Shown: in pieces, positions 1-7,070 of the stretch | How the letters are laid out: every line of letters starts with the position of its first letter | Numbering within the stretch: position 1 is the first letter of the stretch | Origin: Pseudobdellovibrionaceae bacterium | GTDB taxonomy: Bacteria; Bdellovibrionota; Bdellovibrionia; Bdellovibrionales; Bdellovibrionaceae | Reading direction: 5' to 3' | Length of the DNA stretch: 64,000 nucleotides | Assembly: GCA_019637955.1 (NCBI GenBank) | Contig: JAHBUS010000008.1 | Location: forward strand, 1 to 64,000 | Notes under the pieces: model-generated | What the model was told of the DNA's origin: nothing | The model's input: only the letters and a program-made list of their open reading frames with translations | Databases searched by the model: none | Program-made: the position numbers and the translations under genes

Positions 1-827
1 GTCGACCGTAATTTTCTGTGACAAGTCGCCTTTCGCCACCGCCGTCGTTACTTTCGCGATGTTACGAACCTGCGCGGTCAGATTTCCGGCGAGACCGTTC
101 ACGTTATCGGTGAGATCTTTCCAGGTTCCCGAAACCCCTTTCACGTCTGCCTGACCGCCGAGCTTTCCTTCGGTACCGACCTCTTTCGCCACGCGAGTCA
201 CCTCGGCCGCGAAACTTCGGAGCGTATCCACCATCGTATTGATCGTGTTTTTCAGCTCGAGAATCTCCCCGCGCGCATCCACCGTAATTTTTTGCGACAA
301 GTCGCCGTTCGCCACCGCGGTCGTTACTTTCGCGATGTTACGAACCTGCGCGGTCAAGTTTCCGGCGAGACCATTCACGTTATCGGTGAGATCTTTCCAA
401 GTTCCCGAGACCCCTTTTACGTCGGCCTGACCGCCCAAGCGGCCTTCGGTTCCCACCTCTTTCGCCACCCGAGTCACCTCGGCCGCGAAAGAGGAAAGCT
501 GATCCACCATGACGTTGATGGTGTTCTTGAGTTCGTAAATTTCGCCTTTGGCATCGACCGTGATTTTTTGTGACAAGTCGCCCTTCGCCACCGCCGTCGT
601 TACTTTCGCGATGTTACGAACCTGATCCGTCAAGTTGGAGGCAAGACTGTTCACATTGTCGGTCAAATCTTTCCAAATCCCCGAGGCGCCTTTGACGTCG
701 GCCTGACCACCGAGCTTTCCTTGCGTTCCCACCTCTTTTGCCACCCGAGACACCTCGGCGGCGAAAGATGAGAGCTGATCCACCATCGTATTGACGGTCA
801 AACCGATGCGGTGATACTCGCCCTTCA
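1..827 (-). repeat. tandem 276-bp repeats encoding HAMP units
   Basis: Three consecutive units with a 276-bp (92-codon) period are readable at about 1-275, 276-551 and 552-827. Landmarks such as GACAAGTCGCC recur at 21, 297 and 573. The first two copies are nearly identical at DNA level over most of their length, while the third and the more N-terminal HAMP units (828-1200) have drifted. The period preserves the reading frame, so gain or loss of a unit would leave the protein in frame. Confidence 0.9.
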
Positions 828-1383
828 GCGGACGGCCGTCGATCTCCATCGACATTTTTTGCGACAAGTCCCCGCGAGCCACCGAGGTGATCACGCGCGC
901 GGCTTCATTCGTGGGTTGAACGAGATCGGCGATGAGGTCGTTCAAAGCGTTCACGCTGGAGGACCAGCTTCCCTTGATGTTTCCGATCGACACGCGCTCG
1001 GTCATCTTTCCTTCAAGGCCAACGATGTTGCGAACGCGCGTAATTTCATCGGCCCAGCTTTCGTTGAGTTCGATGATATCGTTGATGATTTCACCGATAT
1101 CCGAGACGATTCCGTCCCCTTCGATGGGCATCCGAACGCTGAAGTCTCCGGCGCGCGCCGATTTGACGACGAAGAGAAGCTTGCGCAGCTCCTCACGCGA
1201 GATTTCGGCACGTGCCGTGTAGTGCTGATCGGGAATCTCTTTGTAGACCGGAAAATTCTTATGTTCGGCTTTGGAAGAAACCGGCGCCGGCTTGTCTATT
1301 ATTTTGCCCGACACAGGTTGCTTCATGACCTTCGACTTTTTGCCGTTGGACGACACTTCGGTTTTTGAAGACGATGCCTTCAT
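1..1383 (-). CDS. poly-HAMP sensor histidine kinase, N-terminal part (runs off the window)
   Basis: The reading frame is open from an ATG at 1383 down to base 1 (461 codons) and continues outside the window. After a Lys/Ser-rich N-terminus of about 50 residues with no membrane segment, the protein becomes a string of HAMP-type units of about 92 residues. Each carries a version of [18 protein letters not shown] followed by [12 protein letters not shown] and [18 protein letters not shown]. This is the layout of soluble poly-HAMP (Nik1/group III-type) hybrid kinases, in which stacked HAMP units relay osmotic or other signals to a HisKA/HATPase core. The kinase core is not visible, so the kinase assignment is inferred from the HAMP array. 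A GAGGG lies 7 bases upstream of the ATG. It is divergent from the radical SAM gene. Confidence 0.85.
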   Translation of the reverse strand, partial: MKASSSKTEVSSNGKKSKVMKQPVSGKIIDKPAPVSSKAEHKNFPVYKEIPDQHYTARAEISREELRKLLFVVKSARAGDFSVRMPIEGDGIVSDIGEIINDIIELNESWADEITRVRNIVGLEGKMTERVSIGNIKGSWSSSVNALNDLIADLVQPTNEAARVITSVARGDLSQKMSMEIDGRPLKGEYHRIGLTVNTMVDQLSSFAAEVSRVAKEVGTQGKLGGQADVKGASGIWKDLTDNVNSLASNLTDQVRNIAKVTTAVAKGDLSQKITVDAKGEIYELKNTINVMVDQLSSFAAEVTRVAKEVGTEGRLGGQADVKGVSGTWKDLTDNVNGLAGNLTAQVRNIAKVTTAVANGDLSQKITVDARGEILELKNTINTMVDTLRSFAAEVTRVAKEVGTEGKLGGQADVKGVSGTWKDLTDNVNGLAGNLTAQVRNIAKVTTAVAKGDLSQKITVD

Positions 1384-1653
1384 AGTTGACCCTCGATTTA
1401 TACGGGAAAGGTGTTCCGACATTAATCGTGTGGAGCACCAAAAATGGGGTCAAAGAAACAAGTGACTAGAATTCTTAACAAGATTGTGTTGATTCCCTGT
1501 CCGTGCCTAACATGTTGAAACCCCATCTCATTTTCCGTAACGCGGTTTTGAAAACGCCATTTCAGCCACGCACCACAAAAACATGTTGGTCCTTGGACCA
1601 GGACCTGGGGTCCGGTCTTGTCGGTGCACCGCTTGGCCCTGTTTACTAGAACG
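1384..1653. promoter_or_regulatory. divergent intergenic region with stacked GGTCC palindromes
   Basis: This 270-base gap separates the divergent kinase and radical SAM genes and must hold both promoters, though I could not pick a convincing -35/-10 pair. At 1587-1600 there is TGGTCC-TT-GGACCA, directly followed at 1601-1613 by GGACC-TGG-GGTCC. The two adjacent inverted repeats use the same half-site and end 41 bases before the ATG at 1654. They could be an operator or an mRNA leader structure. Confidence 0.35.
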
Positions 1654-3135
1654 ATGGACGTGGTTTTTCTTGCCGGTGTCGTGGATCCTCAGCGACGCAA
1701 TTATCGACCTTTCGCGACTTACCAGCTTTCCTGGTACTTGCGTCAGCACGGCTATGAATCGCAAGTGGTGAATTTCATTCACCAAGCTCCCGAGAAACTG
1801 ATCCGCGAAGCCTTGGCCAAATACATCACCCCGAAAACTAAAATCCTGGGTCTGGGTTTGATGACTCACCCTAAAGATCAGCAGGCCACCATCAAGAAGG
1901 TGGAGTCCATTCTCTATTGGGCTAAAAAAACGTACCCGCACGTCAAGATCGTGGCGGGCGGGCCGCTCACTTCTTTTCTGGTGCGCCACTACCGAAACAA
2001 GATGCTCTTCGACTACATCTTCTACGGGCATGCCGAAAATACGCTGCTCGAACTTTGCGACCATCTCTGGCGCGGAGGCGATCACCCCAAAGTCACATCG
2101 ATCCAAGGCAATGATGTGATTGATGAAAATGCGGCGGACCCGAAGAAAATTCGCTTCAACATCGAGCAAAGCCGTTTCGAATGGCACGATTCCGATCATA
2201 TTCAAGAGGGCGAAACGCTCCCGCTTGAGTTGGGCCGCGGCTGCGTTTTTGCCTGCCGTTTTTGCTCCTACCCGTACATCGGCAAGAAGGTGAATGATTT
2301 CAATCGCTCGATGGACTGCATCGAGAACGAACTTCGACGCAATTATGACAAGTGGAAGATCACCAACTACTACATGCTCGACGACACGATCAACGCGTCT
2401 CATGAACGGAACGTCGAGTTCTATAAAATGACCCAGCGTTTGCCATTCAAGATCCAATTCGCCGGCTACTGTCGCATGGATTTATTGGCCAAGCGGCCCG
2501 ATTCCGAAATGATGCTCTTTGAATCGGGACTTCGCGGGGTTTACTTCGGTCTTGAGACCTTCAATCAAGACGCGGCCGACCTGATCAAAAAAGGCTGGAA
2601 CGCGCGCAATGCCAAACAATTCTTGCCCAAGCTTCACCACGAGATTTGGAAAAAGCGCGTGGGCGTGCAATGCGGCCTGATCGCTGGTTTACCGCCGCAA
2701 GGCTTTGAAGAACTAAAAGAAACAAACCGCTGGATGATCGATCATGAAATCAACCACTGGCAGTGGCACCGCCTCGGCATCAATCGCGAGAAAAATTCGC
2801 TTTTCACGAGCGAATTCGACCGCAATGCCGAAAGCTACGGTTTTGATTGGTACGTCGACAACGGACAGCTTTACTGGAAAACGCAGTACGCCACCCAGCG
2901 CGACGCCGAGAATTGGGTCAGCCAACTGGTGGCCGAGGCGACTCCGCACTTCAAATACGCTTGTTGGAACTTGATGGAGATCGTCCAATATCAACTCGAG
3001 CTGCCGGTGATGGTGAACGTCGTGCGCGCGAGCGATCCGTTCCGTAACAAGATCTCGCTCCGCCGCCGCGACTTTTTGACCAACTATTGGTCGCAGCTGC
3101 TCGGGCGCAAAGTCACGAACTTCGACTTTCAATAA
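1654..3135 (+). CDS. B12-binding-domain radical SAM protein
   Basis: The protein has about 493 residues. The N-terminal third resembles a cobalamin-binding Rossmann domain (GLGLMTH, IVAGGPLTS, FYGHAENTLLELC). It is followed by the radical SAM cluster motif CVFACRFC (Cx3Cx2C), preceded by LPLELGRGC, and a TIM-barrel region including YFGLETFN and CGLIAGLPPQGFEE. Such enzymes use a 4Fe-4S cluster and S-adenosylmethionine for radical chemistry, often methylation of unactivated carbons; the substrate cannot be told. The frame is open upstream to a TTG at 1618. I prefer the ATG at 1654 because MDVVFLAGV is the normal first strand of the family, although no strong ribosome site is visible. It converges on the DUF3050 gene with a 9-base gap. 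Confidence 0.85.
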   Translation: MDVVFLAGVVDPQRRNYRPFATYQLSWYLRQHGYESQVVNFIHQAPEKLIREALAKYITPKTKILGLGLMTHPKDQQATIKKVESILYWAKKTYPHVKIVAGGPLTSFLVRHYRNKMLFDYIFYGHAENTLLELCDHLWRGGDHPKVTSIQGNDVIDENAADPKKIRFNIEQSRFEWHDSDHIQEGETLPLELGRGCVFACRFCSYPYIGKKVNDFNRSMDCIENELRRNYDKWKITNYYMLDDTINASHERNVEFYKMTQRLPFKIQFAGYCRMDLLAKRPDSEMMLFESGLRGVYFGLETFNQDAADLIKKGWNARNAKQFLPKLHHEIWKKRVGVQCGLIAGLPPQGFEELKETNRWMIDHEINHWQWHRLGINREKNSLFTSEFDRNAESYGFDWYVDNGQLYWKTQYATQRDAENWVSQLVAEATPHFKYACWNLMEIVQYQLELPVMVNVVRASDPFRNKISLRRRDFLTNYWSQLLGRKVTNFDFQ

Positions 3136-3144
3136 TCATTTGAA

Positions 3145-3936
3145 TCAATTGTGGCGCCAAGTGCCTTTTTCATTTTGGATGACGTTCAAAACGTCGTCCC
3201 AGAGCTTGATGCGCGCGTCGATCGCTTCGAGCGCGGCCTGCTCGGCCTCATGAATGTGAACGGGATCGTGATTGCAAAGGCTCTCAACCAGTTCGATCGA
3301 GGCGGGGCCGTGCTCTTCGCCGTCAACCGCAATGTGCCGCTCGAGGTAATGGTGAAACTTCGGACAGTCGAGCTTCGAAATGTTGAGACTTTTCGTCAGC
3401 TTGGTGAACATTTCGGGAATAATCGTTTCGCGTCCAAAACAAAACGCCGCGGCCACGATGTGCGCTTCACCGCTGTCGATAAACTGAAAGGTCTTGCGCA
3501 TAAAGTGCGCGGACGCCGGCGGCACCGATGCCGAGTCGATCGCATCGCGAAAACCCAGATCGCGGACCTGCTCAACAAACTCTTCGAGTTGGTTGGCATC
3601 GGCACCAACTTCCAGCATGGCTTGGCAATAAAGGTCGTGGTGACTGATCGAGCTTTTGCCGTCGATATCGAGATCACTTTCTTCGGCCAAGATGATCTCA
3701 TTCACCAAACGGGCCGCGCCCGTGCGGATGTTGTGGGTCGGCACCCAGCAGGTGGTGCTGGGGCAAACATGATGCTGCAAAGTCTTAATAAGACTCATGA
3801 AATCCCAGACTGCAAAAACATGGTGCTCCATGAAAATGTGCAGCTCATCCAGAGACTTGATGACCCCGTCGGCGAACAACGGGTGATCGTACAAAGCCTT
3901 CTTGCGCGCCAAGATTTTGTTCTGTGGGAGTTTCAT
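3145..3936 (-). CDS. DUF3050 family protein (haem-oxygenase-like fold)
   Basis: The product has 263 residues. The hallmark of the family is present near the N-terminus: LHIFMEHHVFAVWDFMSLIKTLQ (residues about 32-54), followed by CWVPTHN. Conserved acidic and His residues follow (LVNEIILAEESD, HDLYCQAMLEVGA, FHHYLERHIAVDGEEHGPAS). These fit the helical haem-oxygenase-like diiron fold predicted for DUF3050; the enzymatic role is unknown. It is transcribed convergently with the radical SAM gene and divergently from exonuclease III. Confidence 0.85.
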   Translation of the reverse strand: MKLPQNKILARKKALYDHPLFADGVIKSLDELHIFMEHHVFAVWDFMSLIKTLQHHVCPSTTCWVPTHNIRTGAARLVNEIILAEESDLDIDGKSSISHHDLYCQAMLEVGADANQLEEFVEQVRDLGFRDAIDSASVPPASAHFMRKTFQFIDSGEAHIVAAAFCFGRETIIPEMFTKLTKSLNISKLDCPKFHHYLERHIAVDGEEHGPASIELVESLCNHDPVHIHEAEQAALEAIDARIKLWDDVLNVIQNEKGTWRHN

Positions 3937-4102
3937 ACTTCGATTTTAGGGGACAGGGATTTTCATGGCAAACATTGTTGGACGGGAGGTCTATTTCAAG
4001 ACAGACCTTGGGCGGTCTTCGACTCTGGCGTCACTTCCGAATCGGTGACTGCATGAATCAAACTGACTGCACTCAAGCCGAAATAAAGCTAAACTTAAAG
4101 CC

Positions 4103-4867
4103 ATGAAACTCATGAGTTGGAACGTGAATGGGATCCGCGCTTGCGGCAAAAACGGCTTTTTAAAATGGTTCGAGCATGAGGGTGCGGACATCGTCTGCGT
4201 CCAGGAAATCAAAGCCACGCCCGAGGTGGTTGAAGACAGCCTCCGCAACCCGCTCAAGTACCATGCTTTTTGGAATCCTGCGAAGAAGCCTGGGTACAGC
4301 GGCACGGCCGTCTTTTCGAAAAAAGAGCCTCTCGACGTCATCATGGGCCTTGGCGATCCGCAATTTGACAGCGAAGGCCGCGTGATGATCGTGAAGTACC
4401 CAAAGTTCACCCTGGTGAATTCGTATTTTCCGAACAGTCAGCGCGACCACGCCCGGCTCCCCTACAAACTCGCGTTTTGCAAAAAGTTCTTCCAGACGGT
4501 CGAGAAGCTTCGCACAAAAGGTGAGAATGTCATCATGTGCGCGGACTGGAATATCGCACATCAAGAGATCGATCTCAAAAACCCAAAGTCCAATCAAAAA
4601 AACGCGGGCTTTCTCCCGGAAGAGCGCGCCTGGATGACCAAGTTTATCGAGGCCGGTTACATCGACGCCTTCCGAAAATTTGAACCGGGACCCGGTCATT
4701 ACACCTGGTGGAGCTACCGACCGGGCGTTCGCGAGAAGAACGTGGGTTGGCGCCTCGACTATTTTATGGCCAATGACGAGTTCGGCGACCGTCTCAAGAC
4801 CTCGTACCACCGCCACCAAGTCTTTGGCTCGGACCACTGCCCCGTTGGCATTGAACTCAAAAGGTAG
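4103..4867 (+). CDS. xth: exodeoxyribonuclease III
   Basis: This 254-residue protein is a full-length member of the ExoIII/AP endonuclease family, which cuts abasic sites and degrades duplex DNA 3' to 5'. Visible signatures are MSWNVNGIRA at the start, the metal-binding Glu in VCVQEIKA (E35), NSYFPN, the catalytic CADWNIAH, and the C-terminal GSDHCPVGIEL. The ATG at 4103 is the first good start. The cupin-like gene begins 10 bases after the stop, so the two are probably co-transcribed. Confidence 0.95.
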   Translation: MKLMSWNVNGIRACGKNGFLKWFEHEGADIVCVQEIKATPEVVEDSLRNPLKYHAFWNPAKKPGYSGTAVFSKKEPLDVIMGLGDPQFDSEGRVMIVKYPKFTLVNSYFPNSQRDHARLPYKLAFCKKFFQTVEKLRTKGENVIMCADWNIAHQEIDLKNPKSNQKNAGFLPEERAWMTKFIEAGYIDAFRKFEPGPGHYTWWSYRPGVREKNVGWRLDYFMANDEFGDRLKTSYHRHQVFGSDHCPVGIELKR

Positions 4868-4877
4868 GCGGCCTCCG

Positions 4878-6137
4878 ATGAGCACCCAAATGAACGCTTT
4901 GTTCTGGAAGAGATTCGCGGCCCAGGTTTGGGAAAAAAAATCGATGGCGTTTCCCAATATTGATTCGCCCTTGCGGGACATCGATGCGGAACGTGTCTTC
5001 CACATGCTTGTCAGCTACGCCGATCTTTGCCGCAAAGCCAATGACGTCGGCGGATTCAAGCTTTTCCTTGAAGGCGTGCGCCAATACGATGACGAGACTT
5101 TACAGTTGTTACCGCAAAAAAAAGACAAGTCGCTCACCGGATATCATCAGCGCATGCAGAAGCTCTTTTCGGACTACTGCCTTGTTTGCGACGAACTTTT
5201 GCAGGTGAGCGAGCAAAACTGGGGACTTCTGTCCCGGTTCACCCATGAACTCTACAGACATGTGGGCTTTCCCCATCGGTTTTCCGAAATCGGCCTTTAC
5301 TTGGGAAACTATCAGAAAACGCCCTTTGGGGTTCATGTCGATAACTGCGGCGTCTTTAGTTTTCCGGTCGTGGGAACCAAGAAGTTTCGCATTTGGGACG
5401 GCTCTTACGTCAAAAAAAATCCCGACCTCGTCGAAGCCCACCAGTATGACAAATTTAAAAAGAACTCGCAGGTCTTAACCGCCAAACCCGGAGATATGAC
5501 TTATTGGCCTTCACGGGCCTGGCATATCGCGGAGTCTGACGGAAGCTTCAGTGCAACCTGGAGTCTTGGTGTGTGGGTGGACCGTCCCCACAAAGATGTC
5601 ATCGGCGAGACCCTCAAGTCCTTTCTCGAGCAGACAATGGGACCAGATGCCGATCGGGCCGTGGTTCCATTCAAGGATTTGCATGGGCCCTCAGGTGAAG
5701 TGAGCGCTCTTCCGGGTTTGTACCAGAAAACACAAAAAGCGCTTCAGGCGCTGGATGAAGACACTCTTCATGATCTCCTGACGCAAAACTGGCTCACGCA
5801 AATTTCAAAGCAGGGACTTAAAACGTCTCCTCGAGCGAAGATGAGGGCGCCTCTTTCCGCTCAAGACGCCATCTCTCTACGCTTACCGTCGCCCATCCTT
5901 TGGTCACCTCTTCAGAAAACGAAGAAAATTTGCGTGGCCTTTGCCGGAGAGACCTATTTTCATGAGGCCTCCGCCAGCTTTTTGAAACTTTTAAAGCACC
6001 TCAATGAGGGGCAGACTTGTCTGGTCGCAAAGTATCTCAAAGGGCCTGGTAAGTCCGCGGATCTACGACTCCTCCAAACTCTTCAATCAAGGGGCGCACT
6101 TGAAATCCGGTCCCGCTCCGCGAAATCGCTTCCTTAA
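4878..6137 (+). CDS. JmjC/cupin-like 2-oxoglutarate oxygenase homologue
   Basis: The product has 419 residues. The core, at about residues 120-235, has a cupin-type iron site. HVDN (HxD) lies in TPFGVHVDNCGVFSF, followed by GTKKFRIW, and the second His lies in WPSRAWHIAES after a Pro/Gly turn (LTAKPGDMTYWP). This matches Fe(II)/2-oxoglutarate oxygenases of the JmjC/cupin-8 kind, which hydroxylate proteins or small molecules. The C-terminal part of about 130 residues is not recognised; it could be a winged-helix-like accessory domain. The frame is open upstream into the exonuclease gene, but the ATG at 4878 lies just after its stop and is the sensible start. The substrate is unknown. Confidence 0.7.
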   Translation: MSTQMNALFWKRFAAQVWEKKSMAFPNIDSPLRDIDAERVFHMLVSYADLCRKANDVGGFKLFLEGVRQYDDETLQLLPQKKDKSLTGYHQRMQKLFSDYCLVCDELLQVSEQNWGLLSRFTHELYRHVGFPHRFSEIGLYLGNYQKTPFGVHVDNCGVFSFPVVGTKKFRIWDGSYVKKNPDLVEAHQYDKFKKNSQVLTAKPGDMTYWPSRAWHIAESDGSFSATWSLGVWVDRPHKDVIGETLKSFLEQTMGPDADRAVVPFKDLHGPSGEVSALPGLYQKTQKALQALDEDTLHDLLTQNWLTQISKQGLKTSPRAKMRAPLSAQDAISLRLPSPILWSPLQKTKKICVAFAGETYFHEASASFLKLLKHLNEGQTCLVAKYLKGPGKSADLRLLQTLQSRGALEIRSRSAKSLP

Positions 6138-6181
6138 ATGTTCGAAGCTCTGAATAATGACTCCATCTGGAGGAGTTTTTT

Positions 6182-6544
6182 ATGAGCACTTACGTTGATG
6201 GTTTTGTGATCCCGATTCCGAAAACCAAGGTGAACGCCTACAAGAAAATGGCCAAGATGGGCGCCAAAACTTGGATGAAGCATGGGGCTCTCGCCTACTA
6301 CGAGTGCGTCGCCGACGACATCAAAGCTCCTTACAGCATCAATTTTCCGACGATGACCAAAGCCAAAAAGAACGAAACGGTGATTTTTGCCTTCATCGTG
6401 TTCAAGTCAAAAGCTCATCGCAACAAAGTGAACGCCAAAGTTCACAAAGAATTCGGTGAAATGCCGGGCGCCGAAAACTTCGCGATGCCTTTCGACGTTT
6501 CGAAAATGGCTTTCGGCGGCTTCAAAACGCTCGCTCAGGGTTGA
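6182..6544 (+). CDS. DUF1428 family protein
   Basis: The product has 120 residues and starts MSTYVDGFVIPIPKTKVNAY, with GALAYYECVADD and a C-terminal FDVSKMAFGGFKTL. This is the standard pattern of DUF1428, a small ferredoxin-like alpha/beta-barrel fold of unknown function. A GGAGG sits about 10 bases before the ATG. It appears to be a single-gene unit. The sequence immediately downstream becomes clearly AT-richer. Confidence 0.9.
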   Translation: MSTYVDGFVIPIPKTKVNAYKKMAKMGAKTWMKHGALAYYECVADDIKAPYSINFPTMTKAKKNETVIFAFIVFKSKAHRNKVNAKVHKEFGEMPGAENFAMPFDVSKMAFGGFKTLAQG

Positions 6545-6600
6545 TGGTAGAGCTGCGTACAATAACATCAATGCCATAGACCTTTTGATAAAATAGAAAT

Positions 6601-6669
6601 CACTTGAATGATTTTACCTTCGCCCGAGTCGTCGAAGGTTTCATCTTCATTAGGTAAAATGTTGAAGTG
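6601..6669. repeat. nested imperfect inverted repeat
   Basis: The left arm CACTTGAATGATTTTACCT (6601-6619) is largely complementary to AGGTAAAATGTTGAAGTG (6652-6669), with 9 bp perfect at the inner end. Inside lies a second palindrome, CCTTCG (6617-6622) with CGAAGG (6633-6638). It sits at the boundary where composition changes. It could be a mobile-element end, a terminator for the DUF1428 gene, or an RNA structure. Confidence 0.5.
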
Positions 6670-6873
6670 TGTTCGCCAGCAAACTCCTCACTTTTGCATT
6701 TTACTCACAATCTTCCATATCAAGAATTTCAGATCAGTCACATTTATAATCATGAAACACTAGATCATGATCTACTGCTACTATGGCAAACAGTGCTTCA
6801 GAGGTCCTACTGTCGTAAAAATTCAGGTTACTCATCTGAAATATTGGAGCATACCCTCCGGAGTGAGTAAAAG

Positions 6874-7023
6874 ATGACCCGCAAGAACTCACCAAGAACA
6901 GAAAAGCCGGTTCAAATTCTTATTTGCGAAACACACAGGTGTTTAGGTCCATTCCTAATCCAAGTTGAGTCTGGACCTTTGGATAGATATGCGAATTTGC
7001 CATCTCACCAACGTACGGTTTAG
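6874..7023 (+). CDS. possible small ORF upstream of the restriction-modification gene
   Basis: This 49-codon frame starts with ATG (MTRKNSPRTEKPVQIL) about 12 bases after a GGAG, and ends with TAG 47 bases before the restriction-modification gene. It shows no helix-turn-helix signature, so I cannot call it a controller protein. It may be chance in AT-rich DNA. Confidence 0.2.
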   Translation: MTRKNSPRTEKPVQILICETHRCLGPFLIQVESGPLDRYANLPSHQRTV

Positions 7024-7070
7024 ATGTTCCTTGACTCACAAGGTCGAGGCAAAAATCCGACAATTTTGTT

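Larger units (their letters stand above)
6545..7070. other. AT-rich spacer at the left end of the restriction-modification insert
   Basis: This 526-base stretch has no recognised gene and differs visibly in composition from its surroundings, being AT-rich with many A/T runs. It holds an imperfect long inverted repeat (6601-6669), an unrecognised 67-codon frame starting with GTG at 6667, and a 49-codon frame at 6874-7023. The downstream ATG at 7071 has no clear ribosome site. It probably belongs to the horizontally acquired segment carrying the next gene. Confidence 0.5.

Noticed and set aside
4680-4877. 66-codon N-terminal extension of the JmjC/cupin-like gene
   Set aside because: It lies inside the exonuclease III gene in another frame; the ATG just after the exonuclease stop is the natural start.
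6543-6554. Possible attachment-site duplicate of the tRNA 3' end left of the restriction-modification insert
   Set aside because: Only about 8 bases (ATGGTAG and a few more) match the tRNA end; no integrase is present, so the match is not convincing.
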